Below, piece after piece: positions 52,587-62,592 of a stretch of DNA of 64,000 nt. The notes below the pieces were generated by a model, which saw nothing but the letters and a program-made list of their open reading frames with translations, was not told the origin of the DNA and searched no databases. Made by a program: the position numbers and the translations under genes. Positions within the stretch are counted from its first letter, which is position 1. The number at the start of each line of letters is the position of its first letter. Source of the DNA: Protopterus annectens (Eukaryota > Chordata > Ceratodontiformes > Protopteridae); contig NC_056733.1 of the NCBI RefSeq assembly GCF_019279795.1, positions 1,121,293,362-1,121,357,361 on the forward strand, in the 5' to 3' direction.

Positions 52587-54321
52587 ATGTCAGACAAAGT
52601 TAATAATTGCATTTCATGTGGGAAGCAAATACATCATAAAGATCTCCATTCCTTCTGCATTCCTTGCTTAGGCCCAGACCACAACGTCTCGGCCTGTCGT
52701 TTTTGTGCTAGATTCAATGAAAGCACTATTAAGCGTCGGGCGGAGTTCGCCCAACACTATTTTGGTAAAAAGTTTAATTATATTATGTCGTCGGATACTC
52801 TACTCCAGTTTTGAGTAAAAGACGCAAAGATAAGGACCGACATACGAGGACCGCGACTTCTACCGACACCACGCTAAAGCCGGCTAGAGGTGCTCTGGTT
52901 CAGCGAGGTGCCCACGCAGCCCCTGAGTACCGATGACGCTTCTTTAGCGGTGTCTTCTGTGCCCGAGGTCGCAGGCTCCTCGGCCCCCACTCCGACTACA
53001 GATACCGACGCCACTCTTGGCGGGGAAACTTAGAGCTTAGACAGGCCTGCCACCTCAGGCCTTCCTCTTTTTCCATTAAGGCTTTCACAAAATCTAAAGC
53101 AGCCATGAAAACTAAGACCAGCTCCACAGAGCCTCTCTCAAGGCCCCATGCCTAAAAAACAGATGCTCAAAATGGCTGAGGATTTGATTACTCTTATCAG
53201 GGGTTCTCAACCCCCCTCGGACAAAAGGCCCAGATTGGAGGAAGACTACCCTTCCTCAGACCAAGCCTCTATTACCTCAGAACATTCTGAGGAACAGGAA
53301 TATTCATATTCCCCTTTTGAAGATTCTGATGCTGAGGAGTCAATTCCCTCTGTCCCGAGGACTATTCTTTTGGGGAAACCTTACATACTTTGAGGGAACA
53401 CTTTCACTGGGAATGTCAAGATTACTCAGATTCCAAGAAAAGGCTCAGGGATTTTCTCTTGCTTCCTCAGCACAGGCCTCTGGCTATCCCTCCTGTCTTG
53501 GATATATTAGATGATGTGTATACAGAAGCCAGCCTCAACCCAGATTCTTTACCTCCAGCTCCTGTTAAACCTGACCGGTATTACCGGGTTCCTGATTCAT
53601 ACCAATTCCTATACAAAAGCCATACTGCTGACCCAGAAACTATTTCACAGGGTCCCAAAGGAATTAAGGCCTCTACTGCCAAAAATCCATTACCTTCAGA
53701 GAGAGATTCCAGAGCTTTAGAAAGGTGGGGGAAAAAGGTATACACCTCGGCCACTTTAACCATGAGGGCATTAAACTGTCAGTTCCATATGTTAGTGTCA
53801 ACAGTTTTTGTTCTCGGTTGAAAAGCAAAATGACACAACCTGAGCAACCAGATGTAAAGGAGTTGCAGGATTTGTTGCATAGTGCAGAGCAAGTGGGTAA
53901 ACATACCTTGCAATGTGGTTTTGATGCTTTAGAGGCCTCATGTAGAGCTGCTGTTACAGGGTCCGTCATACGTAGACATGCTTGGCTCAAAGTGCAAACC
54001 TTACCAGATCATGTCAAAGCTAAATTACTAGATGCACCTCTTTTGGTGTTAAAGCTGAGTAGGTACTAAAGAAAATGGAGGAAAAGGCAAGATCAATGCA
54101 AACAGTGAAAGATTTCCTACAGGTACAACCTCCACGTTTCAGCAGAAACTGGCCTTCAAAAAATTGGTCCTTTCCAGCCACGGACAGACCTCAGAGGTAG
54201 ATACAGGCGCCCGAGGGGTAGAGGGCAATCTCAAGGATCATTTAGAGCCAGACAATGGCAAGCACCTACACCAAGAGGTGGAGAAGATAGATCACAGTCT
54301 TTCATAAAGCAGACACAATGA
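52587..54321 (+). pseudogene. DIRS-F gag, frameshifted
   Basis: NNCISCGKQIHHKDLHSFC and CLGPDHNVSACRFC show the double zinc-finger-like start. The first frame ends at 52814. Later pieces hold MPKKQMLKMAEDLITLIRGSQPPSDKRP (53148-53390), TLREHFHWECQDYSDSKKRL, then RWGKKVYTSATLTMRALNCQFHML (53390-53821) and ELQDLLHSAEQVGKHTLQCGFDALEASCRAAVTGSV (53725-54069). A basic C-terminus follows, ending in TQ and the ATGA overlap at 54318-54321. Confidence 0.8.
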
Positions 54322-56369
54322 CTTTTCCCCTCTGCATGCCAAGCAAAGCTTTAATGGCAGCACCTTTAGGCGGAAAACTGGCTTTATTTTCAAAAAATTG
54401 GCATTTCGTGACAAAAGACAAATGGATTTTGGACATTATAGACAGAGGCTACAGATTCCACTTTCACACCCTTCCAAAAATGAGAGGCATGCCAAACCTG
54501 CCACAAAATCAAAGGGCAGAGGCACGAAAACAGATTTCAGCTCTCATGGACATGAAAGCTATTCAAGAGGTACCTACAAAAGAACAGGGTCAAGGTTTTT
54601 ATTCCAGACTATTCCTGGTACCAAGGAAGGACAAAGATTGGAGACCTATTCTGGACCTATCCATCCTAAACCCATATTTATTCGTACCAAAATTCAAGAT
54701 GCTCACATTACAGCAGCTTCTTCCCATGCTGGGCAAGGAGTCTTGGCTGGTAACATTGGACCTCAAGGAGGCAAACCTGCATGTCCCTATCAGACAAGAT
54801 TGCAGAAGATACCTCAGATTTCTTGCAGGTTCAACCCATTATCAATTCTCTGCATTGCCCTTTGGCTTATCTACTGCGCCCAGAGTGTTCACGAAATGCC
54901 TGGCATCAGTAATTGCCTTCTGCAGACTTCAAGGGATACAAATATACCCATATCTGGACGACTGCCTGATCCAAGCGGACAGCAAGCACATACTTCTGAA
55001 ACACCTGGCGTTTGTAATAAAGTTGTTGAACTTTCTGGATTACACAGTCAACAAAAAGAAATCAAAACTTATACCCTCTCAATCAATAATTTTCCTGGGT
55101 GCCAGCTTGAATACAAACACCCAGATGGCCTACCTCACGCCAGAGAAGCAAGGGGAGCTATCTCAATACTTCAGAAAAATGGCAACCTTCACCAGGCTGA
55201 CTGCAAGGAAAATCCTGCAGGCTCTGGGATTCATGGCATCTTGCATACTGCTGATCCCATGTGCAAAGCTGCATATGAGGAAACTTCACTGGTACCTAAA
55301 AAAACTTATGGTCTCAACACAGCCACAGTTTGGAAATAATTATACCACTCATTCCATGTCTTAAAAAGGAATTTCTGTGGTGGGCTCAAGCATGCCAAAG
55401 GAACACAGGTCTCCCCTTCTGCATGCCTCAAGCAAATCAAATCATCACAACAGACGCCTCGGACTACGCCTGGGGGGCGCACATGTCAGATCATTGCATT
55501 CAGGGCAAATGGTCCCAAAAGGAAAAGCACCTACACATCAATCAAAAGGAAATGCTAGCAGTACAAAATGCTATTATGGCCTTTCAAGACCTACTGCATC
55601 CAGGCCAGCTATTGATAAGGACAGACAGCACCACAGTGATGTGGTACATAAACAGGGAGGAACTCATTCATACCCCTTGTGCAGACTAGCCATGTCCCTT
55701 TGGAACACGGCTCTGGAATTGCAAATCCAGCGTCAAGCACAATTCCTGCCATGGAAGGAAAACACGCTGGCAGACAACCTAAGCCGAAATATGACAGATC
55801 CTCACGAATGGAAGTTGCATCCTCAAGTTTTCGCAAAGATAATTCGGGCATGGGGATGGCCAGACATAGATCTCTTTGCTACCCACAAAAATTACCAACT
55901 GAAAAAATTTTGCTCAAGGACCTATCATCCACAGGCCTGGAAAGTGGACGCACTTTCCTTCAATTGGACAGCATTGACAATCTATGCCTTTCCACCTTTT
56001 TCTCTGCTGCCCAAAGTTCTATTAAAAGCTAGAGCAGAGAGGCCAAAGATGATTCTCATTGCTCCAGACTGGCCAAGGCAACACTGGTATCCACTCCTAA
56101 AGAGCCTGACGCATTCCCCACCATGGACCCTGCCTCTAGTGCCTCTTCTGTTGACCCAGCACAGTTTCAAAACTCTTCACAGTCAACTGAAAACCCTCAA
56201 TCTAGCCGCATGGAGGATTCCTTTATTTCCCAACAGACTCTCCTCTCCCAGGTGGTGCAGGATGTCATCTTGGAGGCCAGAAGACCTTCTACTAGAAAAG
56301 CCTACTCCGCCAAATGGAAACTGTTTTGTGCCTGGAATCAGAAAAAGGGCCAGAATCCTTGGGTACTAA
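54318..56369 (+). pseudogene. DIRS-F pol: RT, RNase H, methyltransferase-like
   Basis: ATG 54318 overlaps the gag stop (ATGA). The RT frame is open for 348 codons, with FYSRLFLVPRKDKDWRPILDL, LDLKEANLHVPI, ALPFGLSTAPRVF, the catalytic YLDD at 54951-54962 and ARKILQALGFMASC. An indel near 55335 moves RNase H (TTDASDYAWGAHM, TDSTTVMWYI) to another frame. A loss of about four bases near 55650 returns it. The methyltransferase-like domain (55850-56110) has PDIDLFAT, NYQLKKFCSR, AWKVDALSF and APDWPRQHWYPLL. The frame runs on over the recombinase start. Confidence 0.86.
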
Positions 56370-57248
56370 ATTTACCTCACATATTACAGTACCTAGCTGA
56401 GATGTTAAACAGTGGACTTTCCTTCTCCTCCATCAAGATCCATGCTTCAGCCATTTCTGCACAGTACAACACTGATCCTCCTTTATTCTCTCATCCTCTC
56501 TTAAGACAGTTCCTCAGAGGGGCTAAGAATACAAAACCCCCAAGGAAACCACCAGTACCTGCTTGGGACCTAAACTTCATTTTAGAAAAACTGACCCTGC
56601 CTCCATTTGAGCCAGCTGCTTCAACAGAACTGCAATATTTGTTATGGAAAACAGCCTTCCTTCTGGCTGTCACCTCAGCATGCAGGGTTTCGGAACTACA
56701 AGCCCTCATGGCTGTGCAACCTTTCATCATTTTCCATCAGGACAGAGTTTCCTTACGAACCAGCCCTTCCTTTATGCCAAAGGTAGTATCCAGTGTAGCC
56801 TTGACTCAGACTATCCACTTACCTACCTTTTATCCTAACCCACAAAACAAAGGCGAAAGACTTCTACATTCCTTGGATATTCACAGACAACTTCGTTATT
56901 ATTTGGACAGAACAAAGCCATTCAGAAAATCAGAGCAAGTCTGTGTCCTATGCTACAGGTGCTCAAGGAAAGGCCATTTCAAAATGGATAGCCCACTGCA
57001 TACACTTTTGTTACTCATTTCATGGAAAAACTGTATCTACAAGCATCAGATCTCACTCCACAAGGGCCACAGCTACCTCTGCAGCTTTCCTCAGGGGGGT
57101 TCCTACCAAGGATATTTTGGAAGCAGCTACTTGGAGTTCTGTGCACACTTTCTCCAAACACCATCACCTTCCACTATACTCTAAATCTAGAGCGGGCTTT
57201 GCCACAGCAGTCTTGCAGGGCATCCTTGCTCCTCCTAGTTCCACTTAG
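56123..57248 (+). pseudogene. DIRS-F tyrosine recombinase, one frameshift
   Basis: The likely start ATG 56123 overlaps the end of pol by about 247 bp in another frame. EARRPSTRKAYSAKW, FSSIKIHASAISAQY, then TSACRVSELQAL (first catalytic arginine kept) and FMPKVVSSVAL are in one frame to about 56940. A shift there continues in the frame 56943-57248 with HSTRATATSAAFLRG (H-x-x-R). The expected catalytic tyrosine in KHYHLP is histidine (codon 57162-57164, KHHHLP). This copy would lack recombinase activity even without the frameshift. Confidence 0.84.
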
Positions 57249-57278
57249 TGCCTGCCACCCCTTTTTAGCTTTGGGATT

Positions 57279-57379
57279 CTACCCATCTGTTATGACTGCA
57301 GCTGTATGCACGATGAACATAGTACAGTTTTGTACCTACCATAAATGTAGATGTTAGAGTGCTAATACAGCTGCAGTCC
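57279..57379 (+). repeat. DIRS-F internal complementary region
   Basis: CTACCCATCTGTTATGACTGC..CACGATGAACAT is the complement of a left end. AGTACAGTTTTGTACCTACC..ACAGCTGCAGTCC is the complement of the right end (to 57863). It preserves the bases now missing at the actual left end of F. Confidence 0.82.
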
Positions 57380-57654
57380 AGGTTTTCCTCCCTCCATCCC
57401 CACTTGGGACAGGCCTTATGACAAACACCTCCTCATACAACCTGATTGGGGTATTCTTTTATGGTGCATTTGCTGGCACACTACTGTTTTTTGATTATGC
57501 ATTCTGCTTTTTTATTAAATCGCTGCAGTTCTTTTTGGTTTTGTTGCGCAACTCCGAGAGAGAAGAAAGCAGCGTGTGGCTTTTGCTGTTTTTTGATTAT
57601 ATTGCATTGCATTATTACATAAGTTTGTTTTGCCTTCCTTCTGGGGGCACCTGA

Positions 57655-57863
57655 CATCTGGGGCAAGAAAAAATGGCGTTGGCTGCCTCTTGTACCCCTG
57701 CCGCACTGACGTCAGGGAAGAAGTGACTACAAATGACGCCGGACCTAGACTTTGGAATTCGGCCGACCGCGGACCCGCCTGATGGCAGGATAACCTATCT
57801 GTTATGACTGCAGCTGTATTAGCACTCTAACATCTACATTTATGGTAGGTACAAAACTGTACT
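57655..57863 (-). repeat. DIRS-F right inverted repeat and extension
   Basis: Complement of the left repeat at 52344-52460, but longer: about 70-80 bp present here (with CTGACGTCAGGG and TTGTACCCC) are missing from the left repeat. The right end carries the GTACA-AAAC-TGTAC palindrome at 57849-57862. Confidence 0.8.
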
Positions 57864-58305
57864 GTATCCAGTGTGGATCTTAACCAGACATTCACCTGCC
57901 AACATTTTACCCAAATCCACAGAACAAGGGGGAGCAGATTCTGCATTCTTTGGACATGCACAGACAACTAAGATTCTATTTAAACAGGACCAAATCTCCA
58001 AGAAAGTCTGAGCAGCTATTGGTAGCATTTGCTGCAGGGTCAGAGGGGAAGGCTATATCAAAGCAGACTATTTCTAAGTGGATAAGCCACTGTATTCGTT
58101 TCTGCTACTTGCACCATGGTAAACCTGTGCTTAAGGGGATCAGATCACATTCCACCTGGGCTGCCTCTACTTCAGCAGCTTTTCTCAGAAGGGTTCCAAC
58201 CAAAGACATTCTAGAAGCATTATAATTTGCCTCTCTTCTCCAAATCCAGGGCAGGCTTTGCCACTGTAGTTCTGCAGGGCCTTATAACCACTCCTAATGC
58301 TGTTT
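57864..58305 (+). pseudogene. DIRS-D tyrosine recombinase, part 2
   Basis: The D recombinase resumes with the SSV.LNQTF motif. The frame 57950-58225 has HRQLRFYLNRTKSPRKSEQLLVAFAAGSEGKAIS and IRSHSTWAASTSAAFLR, where the arginine of the H-x-x-R box is tryptophan. About 30 bases are missing near 58222, then YNLPLFSKSRAGFATVVLQG follows in another frame. So both the H-x-x-R box and the frame are damaged. Confidence 0.8.
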
Positions 58306-58337
58306 AGTTCCATCCTCCCATTCATAGCTTTGGGATT

Positions 58338-58439
58338 CTACCCAACTGTAATGACTGCAACAGTGAAACACGAACATAGTACAGTTGTGTACACTTACCA
58401 TAAATGTAGATGTCTGAGTGTATTCACTGTTGCAGTCCA
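58338..58439 (+). repeat. DIRS-D internal complementary region
   Basis: CTACCCAACTGTAATGACTGC..AACACGAACAT and AGTACAGTTGTGTACACTTACC..CTGTTGCAGTCC are complements of the left and right ends of D. Three bases (GAA) are missing from the left-end part compared with copy C. Confidence 0.8.
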
Positions 58440-58558
58440 GGTTACCCACCCGCCATCCCCCTTTCTATACCTTTTCTTTCCTTCACTATACACAAAAACC
58501 TTTGTGGTGTATTTGCTTTTAGATGAAGGTAAAGTTTGTTTCTAAAAGTGCATTTATA

Positions 58559-58785
58559 TATACTGCGGTGGTGGTGCGGTAGCGTTGTCACCAGACAGAT
58601 GTTGCCCGTTCGATTCTCAGAGCGTCTTCTGTGTAGCAACATGTGTGAATGGGCGTTCCTTTGTTTAAGGTTGTGAGTTAGGCCCGGCAAGCCAGTACGT
58701 AAAAATCTACTGCCAGTCATTAGAGGACCGGAGTTTCTTTGTGGCGACCCCTAAATATAAAGTCTCTTTTTTTTTTTTTTTGCTG
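58559..58785 (+). mobile_element. tRNA-derived SINE inserted in the D right repeat
   Basis: It starts with GCGGTGGTGCGGTAGCG (A-box-like) and has GTTCGATTCTC (B-box-like) about 40 bp on. The 3' part has GTGGCGACCCCTAA followed by a T tract and GCTGCTCCCC, features of fish-type SINEs. It splits the right inverted repeat of DIRS-D. Short ATATA words on both sides may be remnants of a target duplication. It is a different family from the SINEs at 1.0 and 3.5 kb. Confidence 0.68.
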
Positions 58786-59091
58786 CTCCCCATATAAAAT
58801 GGAGTCAGCTGCATGTTTTATACCCCTGACGTCATGGAAGAAGAGACCGCAACCGACGCAGGACCCAAGACTGTTATTCAGGCCGGCTGAGGTCTACTTG
58901 CAGGGAGATGACCCAAATGTAATGACTGCAACAGTGAATACACTCTAACATCTACATTTATGGCAAGTGTACACAACTGTACTGTTTTAAGGTAGCTTAT
59001 TAGATTAGGTAGCTTAGATATTTTCTCTCCTTTTCATTTCCTGCCCTCTTCCACTTCACTGTTTCTGACTGTGTGTGTGTTTTGGTGGTAG

Positions 59092-59600
59092 GATGGACAA
59101 GGAGTTTAAGAAGTGCATCACCTGTGGGCATAAACTGCCCTCCCAGGATGAAAACCGTACATGTTAATGTCTTGATCTGGGGCATTTGGACTCCGGTTGC
59201 TTCATCTGAGAGAGCTTCGGCTCAAGTGCTATTAGCTAGTGCTATGCCAAGCTGTTAAAAGGGCTTTTGCCCTCCAGCTCATCCAGCAGTATTTCTACTT
59301 CCAAGGCTTTTCCCCAGATCCCAAGACTAGCTCAGAGAAGTTTTGGCTGAGATTCTAGGCATTCCAAGAGGGGAGCGCAAGATAATGTCTTCGGCCTCCA
59401 CAGTTAGGATGGCCCCTTGGGTCCTCTGGATTCAAAGGTCACCCTTCTTTCAACCTCCCTGGTAATATCAGCACAGTCTCCGTCCCCATGTTGGAGCTGA
59501 TCACCTTTAGTGCAGAAAACACACTGCAGAATTGGAAAATTGTCTAAATTGGATAGGGATGTCAGTGGTTGTGAACAGTACTGCCTGTCCAAAACCTCCT
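59092..59600 (+). pseudogene. DIRS-like family G gag, N-terminal part
   Basis: ATG at about 59092 opens a frame with KKCITCGHKLPSQDENRTC, then CLDLGHLDSGC. This is the same zinc-finger-like spacing as the B gag (C-x2-CG-x2-[IL]P...C-x2-CL). It stops at 59164-59166 and continues as scattered Ser/Pro-rich pieces. The family differs clearly from A-F. DIRS copy D ends 109 bp upstream. PLE2 separates it from its C-terminal part after 62593. Confidence 0.55.
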
Positions 59601-59849
59601 GGTTCTTATAGGAAATCTGAGTCCACCAGAGGTGGGTAGAAACCCACTTCCTCTCCCTCTTGATTCAATGAACAACAATGAACTGAGGTTCAAAAGGTCT
59701 GATTAAGTAGTTTTAAGCTACGAGCGTGAATACCCCGAGCTAAGGAGGAGTGAGAGGGTAAGAAACAAAGGCTATTGTAACAACTGGCAACATCCTCAGG
59801 CGAGGTTTCAAGGAGCCAGACTGAAAAACAAGAACTGGAGGACTTAGAT

Positions 59850-62120
59850 TTGCCCTCAGTTAATGATACCAGTACTGAACTTTCAGTTGATGGACCTTTA
59901 GAATTGAACGATCATTCAGAGCAGTCTACTAATGTATGTATAGTTGTCTATAACGACCAGAAAGACTTTGCAGTGTATAATTATTCTGAGCTAATTATTG
60001 ATGAGGCCACAGCCGACCTCCTCTCAAAGGGAATAACTTGTGTACCTTGTAAAAAGTTCAGTGTTGTAGAGACGCTAATAGATTTAAAAATGTATTTAAG
60101 GAAATTGAATTTGTGTTTAATGCAAGACACCATTTTTCAGACCAACACTAACACCAGTAGCATTTTTAGAATTAGTTCCACCTTTAACACCCCCCTCTAC
60201 TTCCTAAATTGGCAATATGTGAGAAATTATGTGAACTTGACCTATATAATTTAGATTCTTTAAATAAGAATAAACAGGCAAGCGCGTAATTTTGTCAGCA
60301 TGAGTCTGAATGAACGCGACAGGTTAACTCTACAAGAACAATGATGTAAGAGTAATGAAAGCTGACAAGGGGGGTGGCGTGGTAATCATGAACGCTTCTA
60401 TGTACACAGCAAAAAATGTTATCTCTTCTGGACACAGCAAATTACATAGAGGTATCCCTAAACTAATTGAACACTGCATATAAGTAAATTTATGGTCAAT
60501 TAACTGACCTATTCCTTGAGAGAAGGATAGATCTTTCCCTATACAATTACCTGAACATTATTAGCCCAAGGGTCCCAGTGTTTTTTGGAATCCCTAAGAC
60601 CCACAAAAGTCTTTTAGATCCACTTATGAGACCCTTAGTGGAAGGTAGGGATTCCATCACTACGGCATGTGCCCAATATTTAGACCCCAAGCTCAAGAAA
60701 ATATTACAAAAAGAATATCAGATATGCAAGGATTCCTGGACCTTTTTAGAGCAGGTCAATAGAGTTGAGTACAATGAGAGTGGCTTATTGGTCACTATAG
60801 ATGTCAAGGATTTGTATACAGTCATCCCACACAGCATTGGTCTTGACTGGGTTAGCGATTTATTATTAGAACATAAAGTAAACCAGGAGAAAAATTTTAA
60901 TTTTAGAACTACTTGAACTAGTTTTAAAAAATAATTACTTCTCTTTCAATGACGGATACTTTTTGCAGTCAACTGGAGTGGCCATGAGATCAGCTTGTGG
61001 AGGGGCATTTGCGAATATGGTCATGGCACACTGGGAGAGGAACTTTATTTTTAAATCCCAGTTTTATTGTAGTGTCAAGTTGTTTCAGGATGACATAAGT
61101 TTAATTCGGAAGGGGCCCTCTTCTGAGCTTGACGAGTTTTTACAGTACCTCGATGCTACAACCACATTGTTGCGGTTCACTTGGGTAATTGATGTTACCT
61201 GTATGAAGTACTTGGACGTACACTTGTTCAAAGATACACTTACTGGAAGGTATGCTGCAAGGATTCACAGAAAAGAAACTTACTCCAATTCTTTTTTGCA
61301 TTGCACCAGTTCCCACCCCAACCACCAGATGAGGTCAGTGGTAAAAGTGCAACTTGTCCGAGCCGCCCATATGATCTCTGGGGAAGAGGATTTTACAGTT
61401 GAGTGTAGCAACTTGAAATCTGTTTGAAAGGAAAGCCTATCCTGCAGAACTTGTCAACGAGCCCAGTGATGAGGTCACACAAAAGAAAGGCCATTTCAAG
61501 CCTGTAGTTGGTATCCATACCATTGACAGTCCACCTGCTATAGGGATGAATAGACTGGAGGAGAATAAAAGTCCCTTTCTTAGATCTTTAACAGTCACCT
61601 TTAATTCTGGAAGTTCATTTTTAGTAAAAACTGGGATATTTTAATAGAAGATAGAGACGACATAACTGACTTGGGAGATAAACTATTAACATACAGAAGA
61701 GGTCAGAATTTAAGACCTCCTTAGAAAGGGACACAATATCAAGCCGGTGTGGCATGTATAAGTGCGAGTCGTGTAAATGGTGTCACAAGGTTAAAACTGG
61801 CAATACGTTTTCTATTAACAACATGGTCTTTAAAGTAAAAGGGAGGTACAATTGCTCTTTCAAAGCAGTTGTGACCAGTGCTTAGCGTTTTACGGCGAGA
61901 AAATTCAAGGCAAGAATCTATGAACACGACTATGCCATCAGGAAAAATAACATGAATAATGCACTGGCTAGGCACATCCATGACAATAGCCACAGCTTCA
62001 GTTTTATGGCTGTTGACCATGTTACTGTTGGTGACACGTTACCCTGGGGGCTTCAATTGGAGTTAAAAGAATTGAGATGGCAGATCCTTTTGCATGCAGA
62101 CAAATGGCGTGGCATTTAAT
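59850..62120 (+). pseudogene. PLE2 polyprotein: RT plus GIY-YIG remnant
   Basis: Open frame 59850-60254 has LLSKGITCVPCKKFSVVETLIDL, the same N-terminal motif as PLE1. VMKADKGGGVVIMN is near 60350, FFGIPKTHKS near 60580, VTIDVKDLYTVIPH near 60795 and GVAMRSACGGAFANM near 60976, with the usual glycine after M changed to arginine. The catalytic box near 61085 is LFQDDISL. A cysteine cluster (CGMYKCESCKWC, near 61745) precedes a GIY-YIG remnant with FKARIYEHDYAIRKNN (near 61905-61950) and ALARHIHDNSHSF. The GIY and YIG boxes themselves are lost. It should be inactive. Confidence 0.78.
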
Positions 62121-62490
62121 GACAAGACATCAATTACCCGTCTTAAAAACCAAAAGCCTTCGACAGGAAGAAAATAGTACAAACTTAACCATTCTGCACA
62201 AGCACCTTATGAGAAGATTTAAAAATATTTTACAATTTTGGTAAAAACATTAAAGTGACTATTTTGATACTGACAACTTTTTAATAGTTCAACTTGGTTT
62301 GCTAATTCAGTTTTTTACAAACATTCAACTTTTAGAATTATTTTTAGTGTATATGCATATTTTTTAAAGTGAAGTGTTATAACAGCAAAGGGTTAACTAC
62401 ATCTCATTTTACTACTGGTTCAGCTGGTTTTCTGTGTCCAATCAGAATGTGTTAGAAGGTATTAAAATGTATTTAAACATTAACTCTTAT

Positions 62491-62516
62491 CTGAAGTTAA
62501 CATTGTGTTAACGAAG
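62491..62516 (+). ncRNA. Hammerhead-core-like hairpin, PLE2
   Basis: CTGAA is followed by GTTAAC-ATTGT-GTTAAC and then GAAG. The stem is perfect, and its sequence differs from that of PLE1 (TTTCCAC/GTGGAAA), while the flanking GCTC and ATTGA.TTTTTATTG blocks align. Two bases of the CTGANGA box are missing, so it could not be an active hammerhead. It shows that the hairpin position is conserved. Confidence 0.4.
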
Positions 62517-62592
62517 GTGCTCAGATTGATTTTTATTGGTTTTATTCAGCATTAAAGTTTGCTTTTATTCAACATTTTTGTGTTTGGTGTTT

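Larger units (their letters stand above)
52344..57863 (+). mobile_element. DIRS-like retrotransposon, copy F, nested in D
   Basis: This is a complete DIRS element inside D's recombinase gene. It has a left repeat (52344-52460, internally deleted), gag 52587-54321, pol 54318-56369, recombinase 56123-57248, an ICR 57279-57379 and a right repeat 57655-57863. The D sequence on its two sides joins cleanly at GGTGGT/ATCCAG. The left end reads GATCATCG where its ICR predicts ATGTTCATCG, so three bases (GTT) are missing at the end. No target duplication beyond about 2 bp is visible. Confidence 0.92.
47804..58983 (+). mobile_element. DIRS-like retrotransposon, copy D, split by F and a SINE
   Basis: The left inverted repeat is 47804-47990, with CRE and TATA boxes. 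Gag 48121-49892, pol to about 51730 and a recombinase gene starting at about 51790 follow. DIRS copy F interrupts the recombinase gene at 52343. D resumes at 57864-57866, reads to about 58305, and has its ICR at 58338-58439. Its right repeat is split by a SINE at about 58559-58785, and the element ends at 58983 with GTACA-CAAC-TGTACT. Removing F and the SINE gives a normal DIRS layout. It lies just upstream of the G gag. Confidence 0.9.
59840..62592 (+). mobile_element. Penelope-like element PLE2, decayed
   Basis: It holds PLE coding remnants, then a 3' region with the hammerhead-core-like hairpin. The 3' end near 62592 matches the PLE1 end (TTTGGTGTTT). The left boundary is not resolved, and no target duplication or inverted copy was found. 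It separates two parts of the G gag, so it was probably inserted into it. The copy is broken by many frameshifts. Confidence 0.75.

Noticed and set aside
59640..59850. A precise left end and target duplication for PLE2
   Set aside because: I searched for a copy of the sequence after 62592 near the left side and for an inverted arm, and found neither, so the boundary is left open.
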